Source: Clostridiaceae bacterium AM27-36LB (GTDB taxonomy: Bacteria > Bacillota > Clostridia > Lachnospirales > Lachnospiraceae). From it: a DNA stretch of 64,000 bases. The stretch lies in the NCBI GenBank assembly GCA_003480725.1, contig QUJQ01000001.1, positions 248,001-312,000 of the forward strand, written 5' to 3'. The number at the start of each line of letters is the position of its first letter. Position 1 is the stretch's first letter. Below the pieces are notes generated by a model. The model had not been told where the DNA came from. It did no database searches and saw only the letters and a program-made list of their open reading frames with translations. Made by a program: the position numbers and the translations under genes. This document shows, piece after piece, positions 52,273 through 61,794 of the stretch.

Positions 52273-53880
52273 ATGAAGAAGCTTAACAAAGTAATCTGTC
52301 TGTCACTGAGTGCGATGATGCTGGCAGCAGCGATCAGCGGATGTGGTGCGAAGGAGACGACAGATGCAGTACAGAATGAGACCACAGAGGAGGCTGCTCC
52401 GGCTGGTGAAATGTCCAGAGACAATACCATGATCTATGGTGCAGAGTTCATGGTGGAGAAGTTCAATCCAATCTTAGGATCCGAGTATTGTGATGCCATG
52501 ATTTTCAGAGGCCTGATGAAAACGGATGTAGATTGTCAGCCACAGTGTGATATAGCAACCGATTATGAGATCAGTGATGATCTGCTGACATATACCTTCA
52601 ATATTCGTGATGATGTAAAATTCCACGATGGAACAACATTGACAGCGGACGATGTTGTATTTACGATCAGCAGCATTCTGGATGAGAATGTGAACTCTTC
52701 GATCCGTTCGGATTTCCTCCTTGTAGATAAAGTGGAAAAACTGAGCGATACTTCACTGAGTATTACATTAAAAGAGCCGTTCCCTGCTTTGCTTGATAAG
52801 CTGACAGTGGGAATTGTTCCGGAGCATTGCTTCGAAGGACAGGATATCAATACCGCTGATTTTAATGTGAATCCGGTTGGCTGCGGACCGTATAAGCTGG
52901 TTTCTTTAGAAGCAGGTACCAAGTGTACCATGACCAGATTTGATGATTATTATGGAGATAAGGCACAGATTGAGAATATTATCTATCTGTATCTGCCGGA
53001 TTACAATACAAGAGCACTGCAGCTTAAAAACAATGAGATCGACTTTACATTTGTAGAGCCGAGCCAGATCAAAGAGCTGGAAGCGGATGAGAACTTAGAT
53101 GTTTATGTGATCGGTTCCGCAGATTACCGTTGTGTTATGTATAATTTCCAGGTGTGTGATCTGTTTGAGGATGTAAGAGTTCGTCAGGCACTGAATTATG
53201 CAACAGATAGTCAGGCAGTTGTAGATGCCATTGCTCATGGCTATGGTCAGATTGCTTATTCTCCACTGCAGAAGAATAAATTCAACTGTGAAGATGTAGT
53301 GAAATATGATTATGATCCGGAAAAGGCAGCAGCACTTCTGAAAGAGGCAGGTTGGGCTGATACCGATGGAGATGGAATCCTTGATAAAGATGGTGAGAAG
53401 CTTTCCTTTACCCTTACCGCTCCGGTTGATGATGAGGTTCGTGTGAATATTGGAACTTATCTGTCATCTGAATGGAAAAAGCTGGGCGTAGATTGTACCT
53501 TGTCAGCTCTTGGATGGGATGCCATCGACATTGCAAAATGCGAGTCATTCCTGCTTGGATGGGGAAGTCCGTTTGATGCAGACAATGATACCTATCGTCT
53601 CTTCACAACCGGAAGCGCAGATAACTATGGATTCTACAGTAACGAAACGGTTGACAAGGCACTGTCTGAGGCTCGTATAAAGACAGAGGATGCTGGCAGA
53701 GCAGAATGTTATGCAGAATTCCAGAAAGCATTTGCGGAAGATCCGGCATATGATCTTATCTGTTATCTGGATGCTTTGTATGCAGGCAACAAACGGATCA
53801 GTGGACCGACAGACAAGGTACTCGGACATCATGGGGCAGGTATCTTCTGGAACATTGAAGACTGGACAATTTCTGAATAA
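52273..53880 (+). CDS. Family-5 substrate-binding lipoprotein, second importer
   Basis: 535 residues with signal peptide and lipobox AISGC (Cys near residue 23). SBP_bac_5 family: PILGSEYCDAMIFRGLMKTD near 62, VKFHDGTTLTADDVVFTISS near 118, and VNPVGCGPYKLVSLE near 200. The C-terminal end (GHHGAGIFWNIEDW) differs from the first and third receptors, so the ligand may differ. It is more peptide-receptor-like than NikA-like. It is the first gene after promoter b. Confidence 0.87.
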   Translation: MKKLNKVICLSLSAMMLAAAISGCGAKETTDAVQNETTEEAAPAGEMSRDNTMIYGAEFMVEKFNPILGSEYCDAMIFRGLMKTDVDCQPQCDIATDYEISDDLLTYTFNIRDDVKFHDGTTLTADDVVFTISSILDENVNSSIRSDFLLVDKVEKLSDTSLSITLKEPFPALLDKLTVGIVPEHCFEGQDINTADFNVNPVGCGPYKLVSLEAGTKCTMTRFDDYYGDKAQIENIIYLYLPDYNTRALQLKNNEIDFTFVEPSQIKELEADENLDVYVIGSADYRCVMYNFQVCDLFEDVRVRQALNYATDSQAVVDAIAHGYGQIAYSPLQKNKFNCEDVVKYDYDPEKAAALLKEAGWADTDGDGILDKDGEKLSFTLTAPVDDEVRVNIGTYLSSEWKKLGVDCTLSALGWDAIDIAKCESFLLGWGSPFDADNDTYRLFTTGSADNYGFYSNETVDKALSEARIKTEDAGRAECYAEFQKAFAEDPAYDLICYLDALYAGNKRISGPTDKVLGHHGAGIFWNIEDWTISE

Positions 53881-53898
53881 ATGTGGGTTTGATGTAGA

Positions 53899-54861
53899 AT
53901 GAAACGATATGTTTTGAAAAGACTGATTCAAAGCATTGTGGTTATGTTTATCATGAGCATCTGCTCATTTGCACTTATAAATGCGGCACCGGGTGAACCG
54001 GCTGCCGCAATTTATGGTGGTCAGATGGATAAACTGACACAGGCCGAAAAAGACAGAATCAATGAGAATCTGGGACTGAATCAGCCAGTCATCATAAGGT
54101 ATGGTAACTGGCTGGCAGAAGTGTCTCACGGTAATTTTGGATATTCGTATGCAAATGGGCAAAATGTTGGAAAGATGATCAAAGAGCGTATGCCGAACAC
54201 GATGACCTTATTTTTGTCTTCCTTTGTATTGACAGTTATCCTGTCTATTGTGGTCGGGCTTTTTGCAGGTTTGCATCCGGATTCTATGATAGACAGAGTG
54301 ATTACGATCATCAGTATTACGCTTAATGGAATCCCCAGTGTGCTGGTAGGCATCATTTTGATCCTTTTGTTTTCTGTAGTGCTCGGCTGGCTGCCATCTT
54401 CCGGTGTAACATCCATGTTTTCGGATACACTGAAGGATCGGATCATTCATCTGATCCTGCCGACGGTGACGGTTATGTTCAGCCATATTGGCTCTTTTTC
54501 CCGTTTTATACAAGAAGGAATGAAAGAAGAGCTGGACAGCTATTATGTGTATGTGGCAAGGGCCAATCATATGTCAAAATGGGATATTTATCGAGGTGCC
54601 ATGAAAAATGCACTGGTTCCATTTGTAAACTATGTGGGAACCCATGTACCGTCATTTTTTTCCGGATTTGTTGTAATTGAGACGGTATTTGCATATCCAG
54701 GGCTCGGAAATATGATCGTAAATGCAATTCCGGTAAAGGATTATCCTGTATTGATGGGAGGAATTCTTGTAACGGGAATCGTTGTCATTATATCCATGCT
54801 TCTGGTGGATCTCATTGATCTGGCATTGAATCCAAAACTTCGGAAGGCGGTGACCAGATGA
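53899..54861 (+). CDS. ABC importer permease 1 (DppB type), second importer
   Basis: 320 residues. Typical DppB start MKRYVLKRLIQSIVVMFIMS, QPVIIRYGNWL...HGNFGYSYANGQ near 55-85, EAA loop VYVARANHMSKWDIYRGAMKNALVP near 217. Six membrane segments. It overlaps the next permease in an ATGA. Confidence 0.9.
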   Translation: MKRYVLKRLIQSIVVMFIMSICSFALINAAPGEPAAAIYGGQMDKLTQAEKDRINENLGLNQPVIIRYGNWLAEVSHGNFGYSYANGQNVGKMIKERMPNTMTLFLSSFVLTVILSIVVGLFAGLHPDSMIDRVITIISITLNGIPSVLVGIILILLFSVVLGWLPSSGVTSMFSDTLKDRIIHLILPTVTVMFSHIGSFSRFIQEGMKEELDSYYVYVARANHMSKWDIYRGAMKNALVPFVNYVGTHVPSFFSGFVVIETVFAYPGLGNMIVNAIPVKDYPVLMGGILVTGIVVIISMLLVDLIDLALNPKLRKAVTR

Positions 54862-55661
54862 AAAAGAAGGTAAGAAAGAATAGTTTCTGGGTACTGTTGT
54901 TTCTGGTGATCGTACTGTTGTGCATGGCAGCACCGTTATATGCAGTATATTCTCCTACGGAAGTAGATCTTGGAAGTGTGCTGCAAAAACCGGATGCAGT
55001 ACACTGGTTTGGAACAGACAGTTCAGGAAGAGATGTATTTACGCGTACCATGTATGGTGGAATGGTATCATTGGCAGTGGCGGCAAGCAGCAGTCTGTGC
55101 GCGCTGTTGTTTGGAATTGTATATGGTGGAATCAGCGGTTATGTAGGCGGAAGACTGGATACGACCATGATGAGGATCGTTGATATTGCATATGCCATGC
55201 CTTCTACCATTGTTGCACTGGCATTTCAGATGGTATTTCCAAACAAAATTCTGGGTCTGGTCATCGTTATGAGTCTTACCAGCTGGATGACCATGGCACG
55301 TGTGATCCGGGCTCGTTTTCTGGAGTTGAAAAAAGAAAATTATATTATTCTGGCGGAAGGATTCAATATTCCACGGCATGTGATCCTGTTTAATCATATG
55401 GTACGTAATTCCTTTTCCAGCATTATCATTATTGCGACCTTTACCTTTGCCAGTGCCATTGTAACAGAAACATCATTGAGCTATCTTGGCGTTGGGATTC
55501 CTATTGGAATTCCATCCTGGGGAAACATGATCAACGGAATCCAGAGTTATGTACTCAATGGAAAGTGGTGGATTGTGCTGCCTCCGGGGGTAATGATCAT
55601 CCTCAGTTCCATCTGTGTGAACTATGTGGGTGAGTACCTGAAAGAAAAATATGTGTCCTGA
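54858..55661 (+). CDS. ABC importer permease 2 (DppC type), second importer
   Basis: 267 residues. Motifs: HWFGTDSSGRDVFTRTMYGG near 49, the EAA-like loop YIILAEGFNIPRHVILFNHMVRNSF near 161, and SYLGVGIPIGIPSWGNMI near 211. It is somewhat diverged from the NikC pattern of the other two systems (no GDSLRD-type end; the end reads NYVGEYLKEKY). Confidence 0.88.
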   Translation: MKKKVRKNSFWVLLFLVIVLLCMAAPLYAVYSPTEVDLGSVLQKPDAVHWFGTDSSGRDVFTRTMYGGMVSLAVAASSSLCALLFGIVYGGISGYVGGRLDTTMMRIVDIAYAMPSTIVALAFQMVFPNKILGLVIVMSLTSWMTMARVIRARFLELKKENYIILAEGFNIPRHVILFNHMVRNSFSSIIIIATFTFASAIVTETSLSYLGVGIPIGIPSWGNMINGIQSYVLNGKWWIVLPPGVMIILSSICVNYVGEYLKEKYVS

Positions 55662-55671
55662 GGTTAAACAA

Positions 55672-56436
55672 ATGAATGACAAAACTATAAAGAAGAATAT
55701 TACCAGATTATGGAACCAGGCATACATCAATTATGATGATTGTTATGCCCATGGTCTGAAAAGCGAAGGGGAAAAAAAGGAATGGCTGAGATTTTTGCGC
55801 AAAGTGATCGGAAAACAGCCATGCAGTATATTGGATGTGGGAGCTGGAACCGGATTTGTCAGTCTGCTTTTAGCGGAGCTTGGTCATACCTGTAAAGGCG
55901 TTGATCTGTCGGAAAATATGCTTTCCAGGGCAAAAGAAAAGGCAGAAAAAGCTGGATTTCACAATGTGACATTTGCAATAGGTGATGCGGAAGACACCAA
56001 AGAACCGGCGGAACAGTATGATGTGGTGATCAATCGTCATCTGGTGTGGACCTTGCCGCATCCAGAGAAAGCGATCAATGAATGGAAGCGGGTATTAAAG
56101 CCGGGGGGAAGACTGGTGATCATGGAAGGTAACTGGCACTATAACCGTCTGTCAGACCGGATTCAGGTGTTCCTCGGTAAATGTCTGATCACGTTGGTGG
56201 AGCACAGAAATGCATTTTCCAATGATGGTGATTATGATAAAGACACGAAAGAAGAGCTTCCGATGATGAAGAGCAGAAATGCCAGACGTCTTGGCCAGAT
56301 GGTACAGAATGCAGGACTGAAAGTGACTGTGATCCCCATGACAGAGGTGGATCGGGCAGAGAAACAGGCAATGCCTCTCAGATATCGTCTGTTGAACCCA
56401 CATAAACGGATCACAGTGATTGGTGTGAAGGAATAG
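55672..56436 (+). CDS. Class I SAM-dependent methyltransferase inside the second importer operon
   Basis: 254 residues. Motif I ILDVGAGTGFVSLLLAELGHTCKGVDLSENML is near 44-75 and NRHLVWTLPHPEKAINEWKRVLKPGGRLVIMEGNW near 120-155. The arrangement strongly resembles the methyltransferase at 42188. Its place between permease and ATPase genes suggests it modifies the imported ligand or a chelator. GAGGT nine bases upstream favours ATG 55672; an ATG at 55651 would overlap the permease. Confidence 0.85.
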   Translation: MNDKTIKKNITRLWNQAYINYDDCYAHGLKSEGEKKEWLRFLRKVIGKQPCSILDVGAGTGFVSLLLAELGHTCKGVDLSENMLSRAKEKAEKAGFHNVTFAIGDAEDTKEPAEQYDVVINRHLVWTLPHPEKAINEWKRVLKPGGRLVIMEGNWHYNRLSDRIQVFLGKCLITLVEHRNAFSNDGDYDKDTKEELPMMKSRNARRLGQMVQNAGLKVTVIPMTEVDRAEKQAMPLRYRLLNPHKRITVIGVKE

Positions 56437-56440
56437 CAAT

Positions 56441-57184
56441 ATGGAGAACATATTAGAAGTAGAAGATCTGGGGATCATGATCGATGGGGAGAAGATCGTC
56501 AAAGACATTTCTTTTTTTGTACATGATCAGCATATTACTTGTATTGTAGGCGAAAGCGGAAGCGGTAAAAGTATAACCATGTCAGCTGTTCTAGGGTTGC
56601 TTCCGAAGGTGGCTTGTAAGACAAAGGAAAGTAAGGTCATGTTTCATGGAGATTCCATGTTCTGCATCTACCAGGATCCGATGAATTCGTTGAATTCGTC
56701 TGTGAAAGTGGGTAAACAGCTGTATCAGATGGCAAAAGGGTATAAAAAAATGACCCGGGCAGAATTTGATCAGCAAATGGGAATCATACTGGAACGAATC
56801 AAATTTGAAGATCCAATGCGGACACTGAACAAGTATCCCTTTGAATTATCTGGCGGAATGTTGCAGCGTCTCATGATCGCCTGTGCCATTCTGGTAACAC
56901 CATCGTTGATCATTGCGGATGAACCGACCACCGCTCTGGATGTGAGTATACAGAAGGAGATTATGCGGGAATTTCGTGCGATCAACAGAGAATATCAGAC
57001 GGCTATCCTGGTCGTGACCCATGATTTTGGAGTGGTAGCGGAACTGGCAGATGATGTAATCGTGATGCATGACGGCGAGATCGTAGAAAAAGGAAGAGTC
57101 CTTGATTTGTTCGATTCGCCGCAGGAGGAATACACAAAGAGGCTTTTAAAAGCCAGTTTTGAGGGGGCAGAAAATTGCAGTTAG
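56441..57184 (+). CDS. ABC importer ATPase 1 (NikD type), second importer
   Basis: 247 residues. Walker A GESGSGKSI is near 34, signature LSGGMLQR near 136, Walker B IADEPTTALD near 158, H-loop VVTHDFG. It is on the short side for the family because the segment around the Q-loop (FCIYQDPMNSLNSS) is compact. It starts four bases after the methyltransferase stop. Confidence 0.9.
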   Translation: MENILEVEDLGIMIDGEKIVKDISFFVHDQHITCIVGESGSGKSITMSAVLGLLPKVACKTKESKVMFHGDSMFCIYQDPMNSLNSSVKVGKQLYQMAKGYKKMTRAEFDQQMGIILERIKFEDPMRTLNKYPFELSGGMLQRLMIACAILVTPSLIIADEPTTALDVSIQKEIMREFRAINREYQTAILVVTHDFGVVAELADDVIVMHDGEIVEKGRVLDLFDSPQEEYTKRLLKASFEGAENCS

Positions 57185-57978
57185 ATGTTTTAGATGTAAA
57201 CAAATCTTATGGAAAAGAATCTATTCTTCATCACATTGAGTTTTCAGTAGGCTCTGGTGAGATCGTCGGACTGGTGGGGGAAAGCGGATGCGGAAAAAGT
57301 ACACTGGCACGATTGCTGTGCTGCTATGAGAAGCCGGATAGTGGGAAGATCCTGTTTTGTGGAGAAGATACTGCCGGATTTGGAAAAAAAGAACGGCAGC
57401 AGTTCCGGCGCAGTGTGCAGATGATCCTGCAGGACAGTCTGTCATCTCTGGATCCTAAAATGTCTGTGGGACAGACCTTGCATGAGACCTTAAAATACAA
57501 TGGAGTTTCAGATGTGACTCAGAGAGAGGATAAGATCAGGAAAACGCTGGAGATAGTGCTGCTGCCTGCCGATCTTCTTGAAAAACGCCCTTCACAGCTA
57601 AGTGGAGGTGAGCGTCAGAGGATCAGTATCTGCAGGGCATTGCTGGTAGATCCTCAGCTGCTGATCTGTGATGAAATCACTTCAAGCCTGGATGTGATCA
57701 CCCGATATCATCTGCTGGGAGAGCTGAAGCGCCTGAATAAGGAAAAGGATCTTCCGATGGTGTTTATTTCCCATGATCTGAAATCTGTGAAAAGTATCAG
57801 CGACCGGATCCTTGTCATGTACCAGGGGAGAATCGTAGAGGAATTGAAAAAAGAAGACGGATTTCGTTATGAACATCTGTATACTGCGAGACTTCTGGAA
57901 TCTTTGCCGATCGATCATCCATCCAAGCGAAAATCACTGGTTCATAATTTTGAGGATGAGGTTCTGACAGCCGTATAG
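57175..57978 (+). CDS. ABC importer ATPase 2 (NikE/OppF type), second importer
   Basis: 267 residues from a TTG start that overlaps the previous gene by 10 bases, with GAGGGGG upstream. Walker A GESGCGKST is near 34, Q-loop MILQDSLSSLDP, signature LSGGERQR near 141, Walker B ICDEITSSLD near 163 (Ile for the usual Ala/Pro). It lacks the cysteine-rich C-terminal extension of OppF-type proteins. Confidence 0.9.
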   Translation: MQLDVLDVNKSYGKESILHHIEFSVGSGEIVGLVGESGCGKSTLARLLCCYEKPDSGKILFCGEDTAGFGKKERQQFRRSVQMILQDSLSSLDPKMSVGQTLHETLKYNGVSDVTQREDKIRKTLEIVLLPADLLEKRPSQLSGGERQRISICRALLVDPQLLICDEITSSLDVITRYHLLGELKRLNKEKDLPMVFISHDLKSVKSISDRILVMYQGRIVEELKKEDGFRYEHLYTARLLESLPIDHPSKRKSLVHNFEDEVLTAV

Positions 57979-58032
57979 AATCAGGGATAAAAAATATTGG
58001 AATTTTCATAACAGAATGGAATGATTGAATAT

Positions 58033-58074
58033 CCCCCACCCCCGCTTGTGAGCAGGACTTACATCTGTTAAAGT
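58033..58074 (+). promoter_or_regulatory. C/G-tract operator-promoter, copy c (no downstream gene of its own)
   Basis: CCCCCACCCCCG (58033-58044) abuts TTGTGA (58046-58051), 17 bp, then TAAAGT (58069-58074). The sequence before it, AGAATGGAATGATTGAATAT, has the same spacing of GGAAT to the C-tract as in copy d. Confidence 0.6.
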
Positions 58075-58080
58075 ATAGGA

Positions 58081-58175
58081 CAGAGGAAAGGAAAGCCTCA
58101 AAAGTCTCCTATAAAACCCATATAAAGAATACTTTATCAATGAAAACAGCTGCTTCGGGAAGCAGCTGTTTTCAT
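58081..58175 (+). ncRNA. Candidate small RNA between operator-promoters c and d
   Basis: A transcript from promoter c would begin near 58081 and meet the perfect hairpin TGAAAACAGCTGCTTC / GAAGCAGCTGTTTTCA (58141-58156 with 58159-58174). No open reading frame with a ribosome binding site lies between. A roughly 95-base RNA is therefore possible; alternatively the hairpin simply ends the second importer operon. The 57979-58337 gap holds only promoter c, this hairpin and promoter d. Confidence 0.35.
58140..58175. terminator. Perfect hairpin after the second importer operon
   Basis: ATGAAAACAGCTGCTTC (58140-58156) and its reverse complement (58159-58175) form a 17-bp stem with a two-base centre. 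A and T runs flank the GC core within the stem, so it can act on either strand. Confidence 0.75.
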
Positions 58176-58262
58176 GTTCAGATCATTGATCAAAAGACAG
58201 AAACACATATACGATATAATAATATGGAATGGGTATATATATAAAATGGAATATATAAATAA

Positions 58263-58304
58263 CCCCCATGAGGGGTTATAAAGAAAATTGCAAGTTGTTA
58301 TAAT
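58263..58304 (+). promoter_or_regulatory. C/G-tract operator-promoter, copy d (third importer)
   Basis: AACCCCCATGAGGGGTT (58261-58277) is a clear dyad that runs into the -35-like TTATAA (58276-58281); 17 bp later stands a perfect TATAAT (58299-58304). The upstream AAAATGGAATATATAAATA matches copy c in spacing. Confidence 0.75.
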
Positions 58305-58337
58305 GTATATATTTGAAACTAAGAGGTATTGTTACAG

Positions 58338-59282
58338 ATGAAAACATATGTATTAAGAAGATTGTTCCAGCTTCTGCCGATTCTTCTGGCAATTACATTT
58401 TTGTCTTTTGGCATGATGAGGATTGCCGGGAGCGATGTGGTGGAGCAGAAGATGGAAAATACAGGCAGTGACATTTCACAGGAAGTGGTGGATGCAGCCA
58501 GAGAGGAGCTCGGGCTGGACAAACCATTTTTGACACAGTATGTGGTCTGGCTTGGCGGAATCCTGCGAGGAGACATGGGAACCAGTTATGTATCCGGCAA
58601 ACCAGTGTTCGCTACGTTTATCTCCAAGCTACCGGCAACATTGCTTTTGACGGTCACATCTATTCTGTTGACGATTCTTATATCTATTCCGCTTGGAATC
58701 CTGGCGGCAGTTCATCAGAATCATGTTTCAGATTATCTTATACGGACACTTAGTTTTATCGGAAATAGTCTTCCAAACTTTTTCGTCTCTCTTTTACTGA
58801 TGTATCTGTTTGCCATTCGGCTTGGCTGGTTTCCAGTCATTGCAACCGGTGTCAGTCTGAAGAGTGTTGCTATGCCGGCGATTACCTTGGCTATTGCTAT
58901 GAGTGCAAAGTATCTTCGTCAGGTAAGAGCAACGGTACTGGATGAATTGAGCAAGGATTATGTGGTTGGTGCAAAAGCAAGAGGTATCAAATTTTCCAGA
59001 ACATTGTGGGGAAGTGTGATGAAGGCTTCGCTGGTAACAATCATTACTTTACTGATGCTGTCAGTGGGAAGTCTTCTTGGAGGAACCGCAATTGTAGAAT
59101 CCATCTTTATGTGGGATGGTGTGGGCAAGATGGCGGTAGATGCTATCAGTATGCGTGATTATCCCATTATACAGGCATATGTGATGTGGATGGCGATCAT
59201 TTATGTGGCAGTCAATCTCCTGACCGATATTTCTTATCGATTTCTGGATCCAAGGATCCGTCTGGGAGGTGATAAGGAATGA
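58338..59282 (+). CDS. ABC importer permease 1 (NikB type), third importer
   Basis: 314 residues. NikB/DppB layout: MKTYVLRRLFQLLPILLAIT start, GLDKPFLTQYVVWLGGILRGDMGTSYVSGKPV near 58-88, EAA loop YVVGAKARGIKFSRTLWGSVMKASL near 212. The ATG at 58338 has AAGAGGT ten bases upstream; a TTG at 58329 is too near that site. It is the first gene after promoter d. Confidence 0.9.
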   Translation: MKTYVLRRLFQLLPILLAITFLSFGMMRIAGSDVVEQKMENTGSDISQEVVDAAREELGLDKPFLTQYVVWLGGILRGDMGTSYVSGKPVFATFISKLPATLLLTVTSILLTILISIPLGILAAVHQNHVSDYLIRTLSFIGNSLPNFFVSLLLMYLFAIRLGWFPVIATGVSLKSVAMPAITLAIAMSAKYLRQVRATVLDELSKDYVVGAKARGIKFSRTLWGSVMKASLVTIITLLMLSVGSLLGGTAIVESIFMWDGVGKMAVDAISMRDYPIIQAYVMWMAIIYVAVNLLTDISYRFLDPRIRLGGDKE

Positions 59283-60142
59283 GTCAGGAACATCAGGTAA
59301 CTGTCCGGGTTCAGAAGGTGAAGAAACAACGGATTCAGATGAAAATATTTCTGTTTACGGCATTGGCAGCAGCACTTTTACTGATCACGATTTTTGCAAA
59401 GTATATTTGTCCCTATGATCCTTATGCACAGGATCTGACACAAGCCATGCAGCCGCCCAGTGCAGCTCATCTGATGGGAACAGATACTTATGGTCGGGAT
59501 ATGCTGTCCCGTGTTCTGATCGGAGCGCAGACCAGTATTTCGTCCACGTTTGCTTTGGTAGCGATCATTACCGTATTTGGAACGGTAGTTGGAATTTTCT
59601 GTGGTTATTACGGTGGAATTGTTGATTCCGTGATGATGAGAATCTCAGATGTGTGCCTGGCATTTCCAGGTCTTGTATTTGCTATGGCAGTTGCGGCGAT
59701 CTTGGATGGAGGAGTCAGGAATGCGGTCATCGCACTGGCTTTGATCAGCTGGCCCAAATATTCCAGAATTGCAAGAGGGCAGACGTTATCCGTAAAAAAT
59801 CTGCCTTATATGCAGGCTTCCCAGATGGCGGGAGATTCAGTTTTACAAATGATTTTCCGACATGTACTTCCGAATATCGTAGGACCGATCCTGGTTACTT
59901 CTATGCTGGATATCGGTACGATGATGATGGAGATTGCAGGGCTGTCTTTCCTTGGGTTAGGAGCCCAGCCTCCGGTGGCAGAGTGGGGAAGCATGATGAG
60001 CAGCGGCAGGAGCATGCTGCAGACCTATCCATGGATTGTATTATCTCCGGGATTGGCCATCTTTATATCAGTTGTGATATTTAACCTTCTGGGTGATTCG
60101 ATCCGTGACTATATGGATCCGAAGAACACTCGTTCAAGGTAG
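59279..60142 (+). CDS. ABC importer permease 2 (NikC type), third importer
   Basis: 287 residues. NikC/DppC motifs HLMGTDTYGRDMLSRVLIGAQ near 61, SQMAGDSVLQMIFRHVLPNIVGPILV near 181 and the C-terminal GDSIRDYMDPK. It overlaps the previous gene by an ATGA. Closely related in pattern to the permease at 46994. Confidence 0.92.
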   Translation: MSQEHQVTVRVQKVKKQRIQMKIFLFTALAAALLLITIFAKYICPYDPYAQDLTQAMQPPSAAHLMGTDTYGRDMLSRVLIGAQTSISSTFALVAIITVFGTVVGIFCGYYGGIVDSVMMRISDVCLAFPGLVFAMAVAAILDGGVRNAVIALALISWPKYSRIARGQTLSVKNLPYMQASQMAGDSVLQMIFRHVLPNIVGPILVTSMLDIGTMMMEIAGLSFLGLGAQPPVAEWGSMMSSGRSMLQTYPWIVLSPGLAIFISVVIFNLLGDSIRDYMDPKNTRSR

Positions 60143-60175
60143 ATATAAATATTATTAGAAACAGGGAGTAAACAT

Positions 60176-61774
60176 ATGAAAAAGAGAACAGGAAAAATTC
60201 TTTCATTACTGCTGTCACTGGCCATGGTGGCAGGTGTCATGGCAGGCTGTGGTTCAGAAAAGGCTGACAGTACAAGTGGTACACAGACAGAGGTAACAAC
60301 CAGTGCGGATGCAGCTGGTAAGAAAACATTTGTCTTTGGAGATACCACCTTCAATGCGGAAAATGAGGAATCCAATATTGATCCGCACAGCGCATACTGC
60401 GGATGGGCATGCATACGTTATGGTGTTGGAGAAACTCTGATGAAGATCAATGATTCCATGCAGCTGGAGCCATGGATCGCAGAAGGGTATGAACTGGTAG
60501 ATGATCTTACCTGGAAAATTACACTGAAAGATGGAGTGTGCTTTTCCAATGGAAAGTCCTGTGATGCAGAAGCAGTAAAGAAATGTCTGGAAGATCTGGT
60601 TGCAGTGCATGAGCGTGCGGCAGGAGATCTGAAGATTGATTCTATGGAAGCGGATGGTCTGGTGTTGACGATCCACACAACGGAAGCATGTCCAAGCCTT
60701 ATGAACTATCTCTCTGAGCCCTATGGCTGTATTATCGATGTGGATGAGGGTGTGACCGAGGATGGAATCGTAGTGGGTACAGGTCCTTTTGTGGCAACGG
60801 AGCTGGTGACAGATGATCATCTGAATCTTGTGAAAAATGAGAATTACTGGGATGGAAATGTAAATATAGATGAGATTACGGTCCGTACTATCTCCGATGG
60901 AGATACGCTGGCCCTGGCACTTCAGTCCGGAGAGATCAATGCGGCATATGGTATGGCATATGCAAGCTATCCGGTCTTTGAAAATGATAATTACCAGTTT
61001 ACCAGTGTACAGACCAGCCGTTCTTTCTACGTACAGATGAATTATACATCTCCGGTGGTGGCAGACGATGCAGTCCGCGAAGCCATTGCTATGGGTATTG
61101 ATAAAGACTCCTTTGTCAATGTGCTTCTGAATGGATACGGATATGTGGCAACTGGTGCTTTCCCTGATACAGTAGATTTTGGCGGTTCTACACTGAATGC
61201 AAAAACCTATGATCCAGAAGGAGCAAAAGCAGTTCTGGAGGCAGCAGGCTGGAAGGACAGTGACGGAGATGGCATCCGTGAAAAAGACGGACAGAAGCTG
61301 ACGATCAAATGGCTGACCTATCCGAGCCGCCAGGAGCTTCCGCTGCTTGCTGAATCTGCTCAGAGTACCTTAAAAGAAATCGGTATGGATGTACAGATCA
61401 ATGCAACTGCAGATCATAACTCCATCTGGAAAGATACTTCTGCCTGGGATGTCTATGTAGGAGCAAACGTGAACTGTGGTCTGGGAGACCCGACGAACTT
61501 CTTCTCCACACATTGTCTGGATGCATCCACCAAGAATCGTGGACAGTATCACAGTGATAAGATGGAAGAGCTGGCAGTGCAGCTGAACAGTACTTTCGAT
61601 ACAGCTAAGAGAAACCAGATCGCCATCGAGATGCAGCAGCAGCTTCTGGATGACAATGCGTTTGTATTCTGCTCTTTCCTGAAGATGAGCATGATCAGTC
61701 AGGCAAATGTGACAGGACTTACCGCACATGCATGCGATTACTATGAGCTGACAGCAGATCTGGATATTAACTAA
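60176..61774 (+). CDS. Family-5 substrate-binding lipoprotein, NikA-like, third importer
   Basis: 532 residues with lipobox VMAGC (Cys near 25). SBP_bac_5 family with a NikA-like course: NIDPHSAYCGWACIRYGVGETLMKINDS near 65-92, VGTGPFVATELV near 200, NENYWDGNVNIDEITVRTI near 220, AGWKDSDGDGIREKDGQ near 360. The C-terminal end AHACDYYELTAD matches the pattern HxxDYYxLT of the first receptor. A nickel, cobalt or metal-chelate ligand is the leading guess; a peptide cannot be excluded. Its place after the permeases, not before, differs from the other two operons. Confidence 0.87.
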   Translation: MKKRTGKILSLLLSLAMVAGVMAGCGSEKADSTSGTQTEVTTSADAAGKKTFVFGDTTFNAENEESNIDPHSAYCGWACIRYGVGETLMKINDSMQLEPWIAEGYELVDDLTWKITLKDGVCFSNGKSCDAEAVKKCLEDLVAVHERAAGDLKIDSMEADGLVLTIHTTEACPSLMNYLSEPYGCIIDVDEGVTEDGIVVGTGPFVATELVTDDHLNLVKNENYWDGNVNIDEITVRTISDGDTLALALQSGEINAAYGMAYASYPVFENDNYQFTSVQTSRSFYVQMNYTSPVVADDAVREAIAMGIDKDSFVNVLLNGYGYVATGAFPDTVDFGGSTLNAKTYDPEGAKAVLEAAGWKDSDGDGIREKDGQKLTIKWLTYPSRQELPLLAESAQSTLKEIGMDVQINATADHNSIWKDTSAWDVYVGANVNCGLGDPTNFFSTHCLDASTKNRGQYHSDKMEELAVQLNSTFDTAKRNQIAIEMQQQLLDDNAFVFCSFLKMSMISQANVTGLTAHACDYYELTADLDIN

Positions 61775-61794
61775 GTTATATGAATTTTGATAAC

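Noticed and set aside
58140..58244. Possible 34-residue peptide starting MKTAASGSS
   Set aside because: It starts inside the perfect hairpin and lacks a ribosome binding site.
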